A stretch of 64,000 bases of DNA from Cannabis sativa (Eukaryota > Streptophyta > Magnoliopsida > Rosales > Cannabaceae), in assembly GCF_029168945.1 (NCBI RefSeq), contig NC_083607.1, positions 38,983,257 to 39,047,256 of the forward strand, in the 5' to 3' direction. Both the position numbers and the translations under genes were made by a program. Of the stretch, positions 57,033 to 64,000 are shown one piece after another; positions within the stretch are counted from its first letter, which is position 1; each line of letters starts with the position of its first letter. A model generated the notes under the pieces. That model was not told the DNA's origin, did not search any database, and saw only the letters and a list, made by a program, of their open reading frames with translations.

Positions 57033-57945
57033 TGTTAACATAGATTTTCGTTAACATAATTTTAGCCTCACGATTATGATTCAATACAGAAATAATAAAA
57101 CCATAGAAAAATAGAATATGAACACCAGGATTTTACGTGGTTTTGCAGTTAAAATTCTGCATAGTCCACGAGTCAATCTTATTCAGAATTTTGAGTCTTT
57201 TTCTTTTAGGGCCTCTTGTATAAGAGTTTTTTCATCCCCCTTTTGATATTGTTTGCCACCATTTATATTTGCATAGTGACAGTTAATTAGAAGGCTGACC
57301 AAAATGTAATTACAATAATCATCCCTTAAATCGTGGGATCTAGTTATATATTATAAAATGTAAACGCGGTGCATGATTTTGAAAATCATACAGCTGGGAT
57401 TTTCCCTCTTTTACTGGGTCAGAAATAACGTGTATTCAACACGTCTTTAATTGCTGATTCTGAGATGTCTCGACAAAAACTTGATTGTAGTGATCCCAAT
57501 GGTGAGCTGAAACCATTCTTCTATCCGAGATCGACAACATACGACGATCGCGAATATAAGGAAATCTACTGACTTCCCAGGGTTGCGAGTCTCGCTTTCG
57601 CTAGTTGGATGAAACTATAGGAAGTTTCCTTGTAGCGAGAAGGTCGTCTCGCATTCTTATACTTCCAAGTCGGTTCGACTTTTATACTTTGTCTGCTTAT
57701 TTGTGAGTTGAGGTATGTGTTATTCTTCTATGGTGCCTCGCTCTTTTTTAGCCACATATGGTTTTTTGTTAATACTCTAAATACTAGTTCGTACATTGAT
57801 TCCTCACCTAAGACTTTACAGTTAGCGGGTTGCAAATATACTCTAGTAGTTACATAATTAATGAGTTACTCCATAAAAGATACGGCACCGATTCACATTC
57901 CCTTTATCTTGACACGTGTCCTTTAGTCGAATTTCGGGTTTAACG
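57033..57945 (-). mobile_element. gypsy-1 5' LTR
   Basis: A 913-bp LTR from TGTTAACATAGATTTTCG to CGGGTTTAACG; the last base is G where the 3' LTR has A. Clear substitutions and small gaps separate it from the left LTR, so the insertion is not recent. Confidence 0.92.
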
Positions 57946-58726
57946 ATAATTATAGATTAATTTATAAAAGCACAGACACGTGGCGTCCCTGGGGTTGAGG
58001 GTATTACAACATCGTATCAGAGCGACCGAGGTTTAAAGATTTTGAAGACTGGTTTGATAAGTACATTGGCAGTGAAGACTCGTTTGACTCATGGTATAGT
58101 AAGTGTTAATTATTAGTTGATTGTTAGAATATTTTTTTAATCGCTTGAATTACCTATTTATTTGAAATGTTTAAGCTGTTAGAAAAGCACGATATGTTAT
58201 AAATAATAGTTGTTATGTATAAGTATGTATGGAAATGCTTATTAGCATTGATTATGGTTTAGGAGATACTAAACTATGGAAAGTTATGGATTAAGGTGTA
58301 TTAGATCTGGCCCCCGAGGGAATCTAGTAGGGGTAATCGCGAGCTTTTCTAGCTCGGGGCTAGCGGTGAGGGTGCAGATCCTTCATTGCCATAAATCTAG
58401 AAAGACATATATGCTGCGATGCAAGAGACCATCCGACAGCAAGGTGTATAGATTAGAGAACTAAAGGAGCTACGAGCTCAGCCTGCTCCAAATCCCAATC
58501 CTAATCCTCTAGCATCGTTAGTAGGGCCACAGGATGCGAGAAATCATTTAGAGCCGTTGTACGAGCAGTTCAGGAAGCAGAATCTGTAAGTGTTTGAGGG
58601 TGCTACTAATCCACTAAAGGCAGAGCAATATATGAGTATGATAACATGCATTTCTAATTTTATGCGGGTTAAGAGTAATGATCGGGTTAGATGTGCCATC
58701 TACATGTTGGGTGAGGATGTCCGAAT
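57946..58726 (+). pseudogene. chromovirus LTR end, primer binding site and gag fragment
   Basis: The LTR ends GAGGGTATTACA at 58008. ATCGTATCAGAGCG follows at 58011, close to the tRNA-Met primer binding site TGGTATCAGAGC. The region after holds a broken gag: VFEGATNPLKAEQYMSMI, then RVKSNDRVRCAIYMLGEDVR near 58590-58720, the core of Tekay/Del-type gag. Gag is cut off by the insertion of LARD-E at 58727. Confidence 0.8.
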
Positions 58727-60592
58727 TGTTGGGTTTTGTGCCCTAAATAAAACCCATTTCAATATAATCAGATTTACTTATTAATAAAGATCAGAAATAA
58801 CATTTTATGTTGCATGGTTCACATGATTTATTTCATGATTATATATATAATGTATGAATTCTATTTAAGTCCAGAACATATGAATTTGTTAATGATTATA
58901 GTGTTGTCAGGACAGTGGAATATAATCTTAATTATATGTTCAAAAGTTTATTCCCTAATTTGTCAGAACACTGGATTTAGACTGGCATGGTATAATTAGC
59001 GATAGGTATTCTTACACCTTGGAAAAGTGCTATGTCCTTTCCAGGACATTGGCAAAGTTTACCAGTATCGGATGTATGGAGTATCCATCGGAAGGGACCG
59101 ATATTGAACTTTGATTAGATATATTAAAATTTACCGTAATATCTATTCAATTCAATATCACCCGTTGATCCTAGATCAAATGACCTTAATCCTGATATGT
59201 TTAGGTTCGATCTCAAGAGTACTATACATGTTCTTTGATTTGTTAGTTAAGCCTACTTTATGGTCAGGGTGATACGTACATTTTGGGAACATGATAGCAT
59301 AATTGAGTGGGAGCGCTAACATAAATATGGAGTCTATAACTTCTATAGGAATTTAGAAGTGAAACGATGATATCCTTCGAGCTTGGCTAAACAGAGATAA
59401 ATGGTGGAGATCTCATTTCACTTCGCTGAAATATCATTTATACAAAGCTAAGTGTTTGAAGGATAAAATACATTGAAGGTGTAACGGTAACTTAGTGCCT
59501 ATTCAATGTAGATCATCTATTAGAGGGTCATTGATCACATTAGGATTATAACAATGGATAACTAATGACGTATCTATATCGTGGAACATATAGAGCGTTC
59601 TATATGACTGAGAGTGCAATTCCAAGTTCTAAGTGTGGATTCAATAAGGAATTAATAAGTTAGGAAATTTACTTGGTAAATTCGGTTCGACTTATTGGAA
59701 GCTCGGAAATATAGGCCCATGGTCCCCATACTAGTTGAGACCATACTGCTTGTAAGACTCAGTTAATTGATTTTAATTAATTAATTATAATTCTAAAGTT
59801 AGACTATGTCTACTTTATGAATTTTCACTAAGCAAGGACGAAATTGTAAAGAAAAAAGATTCTAGGTTTATTTATTAATTAAGATACTTTACATGTCTAA
59901 ATTAATAAATATATTAAATGGCAATATTATTTAATAATTAATATTTAGTTATTAAATAATTAGAATTGGCATTTAAATTGTTAAATTAGAAAATTGGCAT
60001 TTTTGAGAAAATGGGTTGAAAAATAACAAAATGGAAAAGTTGCAAAGTGAGGCCCAATTTCCTTATATGGCCGCCCACTATGCAAAAGGTTTACCATTTT
60101 ACTTTTCCTATTATTTTAATGTCATACAATTCTAACCTAAACCTAGAAGGCATTCTATAAATAGAAAGTATTGGCTTCAGGAAACTCATGACTTGCACAT
60201 TTGTTTCTTTCAGAAAAAGCCATGCGCCACTTTCCTCTCTCTTTTCCTCTCTTCAATTTCAAAATCCTTGAGTGATAGAGTAGTGCCCACACACATCAAG
60301 TGGTATCTCAATCATAGTGTGTAAGAATGTAGGAGAATCCAAACAACAAGAAGGAGAATCAGCATCAAGGAAGGACAGAGAGAGATCCAGGTTCAGATCT
60401 TGATTATGCTCTGCTACAGAAAGGAATCAAGGGCTAGAGATATGAACGGAAGGAGTCATTATATTCCGCTGCACCTAATGTAAGGTTTACTAAACTTTAT
60501 ATGTGTTTATTTCATTGTTTTAGAATTCATATTAGGTTGTTAATGAAACATACATGGTAGTAAATCTAGATCCTGGTAAAATATTTCCAACA
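58727..60592 (+). mobile_element. LARD-E 5' LTR
   Basis: A 1,866-bp LTR from TGTTGGGTTTTGTGCCC to ATATTTCCAACA. The TATA box is at 60156-60163. Open frames at its start equal those of solo LTR B and are not genes. Confidence 0.92.
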
Positions 60593-60611
60593 ACTGGCTT
60601 CAGAGCCATGG
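60593..60611 (+). other. LARD-E primer binding site
   Basis: ACTGGCTTCAGAGCCATGG follows the LTR directly. It is similar to the tRNA-Met type TGGTATCAGAGCC and shared by the family. Confidence 0.62.
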
Positions 60612-60839
60612 TAATGATTTACTTTCATGAAATATGAATTAAAACTATGTTTTGTGTTGATTTGGATGGTTTCATGTTGGTTTATGTGCTTATACGAAAT
60701 TTTTCCATGAAAAATATTTTTTCTATTTTTCAAAATATTTTATTTGGATTCCTTGTGAAAAATTAAGCAATTTTGTTTTTTACGGAACTCGATTCCGATA
60801 AAAATTGAAAAAGTTATGAATTTTGAAAAATCGGGATTC

Positions 60840-61060
60840 AAGGCTGTCGAGTGGGTGCATCAATCGCACCAGGCACTCGGACAGCATGGGCTACGCAATC
60901 TCCTCGCTCCGCCCACGATCACCCTTCCAGCACCGAAGAATGTCGCACAGCCACCCTGCAATCTCCTCCCTCCGCGCGCGTTTGGGGCTGCTTGCAGCCT
61001 CCTCGGTTGCTGCATGCAACCTCTCCTGGCAGCCAACCCCAAATTCCGATTTTTGTGGGT
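60840..61060 (+). other. GC-rich island in LARD-E internal domain
   Basis: About 220 bp of C/G-rich sequence in otherwise very AT-rich DNA. Flanks on both sides match LARD-A (around 4320-4450, inverted), but the island itself does not. All three plus frames and one minus frame are open across it, which is expected from its composition. CAATCTCCTCG/CCTCCGC occurs twice (near 60896 and 60959). It could be captured DNA or a variable part of the family. No protein was recognised. Confidence 0.6.
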
Positions 61061-61199
61061 TTTTCCCCAAAAATCCAAATTTTCATGGGATTGTTTCCCG
61101 AAATTCGATTTTTCCAATTTTAAATATTTCCAATTTGAAATGTCTCCTTTTTTTTTTAAATATTTCTAATTTGAGATATTTCCAATTTTAAATATTTCC

Positions 61200-63839
61200 A
61201 ATTATGGTAAGATTTAAAAATTTGTTAACTTCTTTAATATTTATATATTATTTAATTATAAAATTAGATATTTTGATATTTAACATATTTTAAATTAAAA
61301 GATAACTTTGTCTTTTTTATTTAAAATATTATATTAAAATTATCTTATATGACAAATTAAATAATTAATAAATTTGAAATTAACATAGATATTTTTATAG
61401 ATATACTTACCATAATATTTTCAAATTCAAAAGTTTGTTATTTTGTTAAATATTTGATTATTTATAAATTATAAGTTTAAAAATGATATTTTTCTATATA
61501 TATCATTTTTTTTCTTATTGAAAATTTATGAATTATATTTTAAATATTTAAATAACTTAGATATTTTTGTAGAAATTTGAATGTTGCTTAATTTGAGATA
61601 TTTTGACATATATCTAACCAAATCTATTTTAAAATTGGTTTATTTTATTAATTTATAAGATCTGAAAGTGATATTGAAGATTCTTTCTTTCAAATCATTG
61701 ATCTTATTTGATATTTAATTTAATTTGATTCAAATAAACCTAGATATATTAAAATTAGTTTCTAATTTTCGAGATTTTTGAGGTTTGTTTTACAACCCTA
61801 AATTTTCAAAAATTTATTTGGTTAGTTTAAGAATAATAATTTAATTATATTAATATCTTATTTCACATCTGTTACATGGACAATGTTTGTTTATTTATTT
61901 ATACTGTTTAATCAAAAAAAAATATTTTTAACACACCTATTATTTATTTGATCTAAATTACTATGATTAACTTGTTGACAGATCCAATGATATGGTTTTA
62001 ATCATAGTCCAATTGTCAATAGATCTTATTAATAATTTGTAACAGGTAAATTTTGTACTTCTTTCATCTGTGTAAACCTAGTAACATAATAGGGCCCATT
62101 CAAATCATTTGACCTGTGTGAGCCTATATGTTTGCTATTGGGCTTAGATGCATATAGGAAGCCCATTAAGTTTTACTAAGTAAATGGACTAAGTTGCTAA
62201 AATAAAATTTGACATAAGTAATTTTATTTAGGCCCAATTGGATTTGGGCTTATTCAATGAATAACAATTGTTTATTTAAAGGTTAAATTCCTCTCTTTTG
62301 GGCCTTGTGTGAGAGTTGGGGGCCAATAGAAGTGGGTACGACATACTGAACCCAGCTTCCCCTTACATGAACTATCCCAATTGTGAAGGCACATTTGCCT
62401 TATTTAAATAATTGTATTAGGTTAATTATATTAGTCTAACCTAATTAAATTGAATTAGCAACATAATTAACTTTTAAAATATATGAAATTTATTTTTCAT
62501 TTAATATTTTAAAGTTAATTTTAGAAAAACACTTAGTTAATGATATATATTCTAGATAGTTATTTCTATACTAGTTATTATTTTTAATATTAAATAGGAA
62601 AATATCATTGATTGTGAAATTAATTGTTTAATAATTAATTTTGGTACAATCTAAGTTTAGTATATTTTCCTAGTATTAAACGAGAATTAATAATTAAGTT
62701 TCCTCTATACTTAATTATTTATTTCTTGAATTTAATACATTTAATTAAATTGAAAATTTCAATATCTAAGTTGATTTTCATCATGATACTTAAATATTGT
62801 TAATTTCATGTTATTTAATTAAATTTGAAAATTATCTTAAGTTTGGAATCTTATTTTAGAATAACTTAAATCTGAATAATTTTCAAAATATATTTTATTT
62901 TATTTTATTAATCTTTTTCCCACAATTTAGAAATTGCATTTCTTTAATGCAGAAATTTCGAATTTTATTTGAAAAATAGATTAAAGTTGAAAATTATTTA
63001 TTTTAATTTTGGCAACTTAAATCAATGATTTTTTCATTTAATGATTAATTAAAATAAATGAACTAAAATATATTATAATTAGTAATTGAATTAATTAGTC
63101 AATGAAAGTCTAGATAGATATTATCCGTTTTCCTTGAAATTTTTTTCTAGTAATATTTAATTAAATAGAAAATTAATATTTAATTAAATAGGAAAATTAT
63201 ATTTTTTTTTGTAAATTAATTTTATTAATTAATTTTGGGCCAACATAAAATTAAGATAATTTTTTCCAGGATTTATTTTTATTTTATTTTAAAGCATTTT
63301 CGAAAGTAGTATTCTTATACACTTCATTTTTCGAAATGCAATATATATTCATAGAAAATTAAATTTGAGTTGTAAATTAATTTAAATTAATTTTGAAACA
63401 ACTTAAATTGAATAATTTTCTAAATATTTATTGGAAATTATTACTAAGATGGAAATAATCCACGTTATTTTTATATCCATCTAAGTATAATTTATAAATA
63501 TTAAATTAAAATTTATATTTAGAATTTTTATTCTAACTTGAAAATTTTAATTAAATAAATATATATTTAAAATAAATTGATTCAAAATAAATATTAGAAG
63601 AAAATACACTTTCATTAAATAATGAGCTTTATTATTATTAGGACATTCGATCTCCATTGTTGGTTTTACATAGCTATTATTTTAGTGAGTAATCCTCCCT
63701 AATGGAGGAACGTTCATTTGCAAGTTAGCACCGTTTAATCTCGAAAGATAAGTGTTCTTGTAAGTTTTTTATATAGTATTGATCACCCTAATTGTGGCGA
63801 CTGTATAAGACTTGCAAGAGTATGAAACAATGGTGGAAG
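61200..63839 (+). mobile_element. LARD-E AT-rich internal domain
   Basis: No open frames of note. The conserved island near 62280-62400 (TTTTGGGCCTTGTGTGAGAG, GTGGGTACGACATACTGAAC) is also present in LARD-A (3120-3250) and LARD-D (35720-35850). Confidence 0.8.
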
Positions 63840-64000
63840 TGTTGGAAATTATTTTACCAGGATCTTAGATCTACTCACAAGTATGTTGATTAACACCCTA
63901 AATAAGAACTTTCTAAAACGATGAAATAAACACATACAAAGTTTAGTAAACCTTACATTGGGTGCAACGGAATATAATGATTCCTTCCGTTCAGATATCT
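63840..64000 (-). mobile_element. LARD LTR in opposite orientation, cut by window end
   Basis: Starts TGTTGGAAATTATTTTACC and matches the first 161 bp of the LTRs at 4683 and 37267. It directly abuts the LARD-E internal domain without that element's own 3' LTR. Confidence 0.88.

Larger units (their letters stand above)
49758..57945 (-). mobile_element. gypsy-1, full-length Tat-lineage Ty3/gypsy element
   Basis: An 8,188-bp element with a perfect ATAAT duplication on both sides (49753-49757 and 57946-57950). Both LTRs are present (915 and 913 bp) with visible divergence. The order on minus is 5' LTR, short gag, protease, reverse transcriptase, RNase H, archaeal-type RNase H, integrase, long 3' region with an antisense ORF, and 3' LTR. 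It lacks most of gag and part of the integrase core, so it is non-autonomous. It inserted in a chromovirus LTR. Confidence 0.93.
58727..63839 (+). mobile_element. LARD-E, plus-strand copy, 3' end cut
   Basis: 5' LTR 58727-60592, primer binding site 60593-60611, and an internal domain homologous in reverse to LARD-A. Internal homology ends at 63839 in AATGGTGGAAG, where LARD-A (1228-1270, minus) continues into CTCATAAAATGAG. A LARD LTR in the opposite orientation begins there. The element interrupts chromovirus gag. It has no coding domain of its own. Confidence 0.88.

Noticed and set aside
60816..61191. Three overlapping plus-strand frames near the GC-rich island
   Set aside because: Open frames in all phases follow from the composition; there is no evidence for one protein. 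Only the island itself was kept as an observation.

Overview
The window reads as nuclear DNA of a eudicot plant. It is AT-rich, has GT-AG introns and one intact plant-type host gene, and most of the rest is nested, decaying retrotransposons and DNA transposons. Some general traits would fit Cannabaceae or another Rosales family, but no search was run and the species is not established here.

The only host gene I can support is URED (urease accessory protein D), on the minus strand from 18648 down to 9324. Its eight exons join with GT-AG introns and continuous phase into an uninterrupted 294-residue protein. Introns 1-4, 6 and 7 are 100-603 bp. Intron 5 is 6,976 bp because transposons have landed in it: a Ty3/gypsy element of chromovirus type (part of gag, part of reverse transcriptase, LTR ends), a Copia 3' end, and a young gag-only element (11943-14772) with a 5-bp target duplication and the longest open frame in the window. 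A LINE in the same orientation as URED ends about 220 bp upstream of the URED start codon. The LINE is itself split by a solo LTR with a perfect CCCCA duplication.

Layout: 1-6572, a non-coding large retrotransposon derivative (LARD-A, minus); 6573-8530, decayed gypsy integrase and its 3' region; 9324-18648, URED with its loaded intron; 18861-23700, LINE plus solo LTR; 24128-24858, a hAT-type MITE; 25037-26031, a possible Mutator-type element; 26443-26577, an AC/TC microsatellite; 27144-29028, solo LARD LTR (B); 29700-31700, gypsy gag and RNase H fragments; 31706-48656, gypsy-2, a Tat-lineage element (minus) interrupted by a complete LARD-D (32691-39198) and, in its 5' LTR, by a CACTA element (46924-48033); 48657-58726, a Tekay/Del-like chromovirus LTR and gag interrupted by gypsy-1, a complete but defective Tat-lineage element (49758-57945); 58727-63839, LARD-E (plus); 63840-64000, the start of another LARD LTR in the opposite orientation.

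The nesting gives a relative order. The chromovirus predates gypsy-1 and LARD-E, gypsy-2 predates LARD-D and the CACTA element, and the LINE predates the solo LTR. No prokaryotic-type operons, tRNA, rRNA or CRISPR arrays were seen. The most unusual objects are the gag-only element with its long unassigned downstream frame and repeated FDRGK/R motif, the coding-free LARD family with conserved islands, the CACTA element carrying a small two-exon frame, and a conserved antisense unit in the 3' region of both Tat elements.
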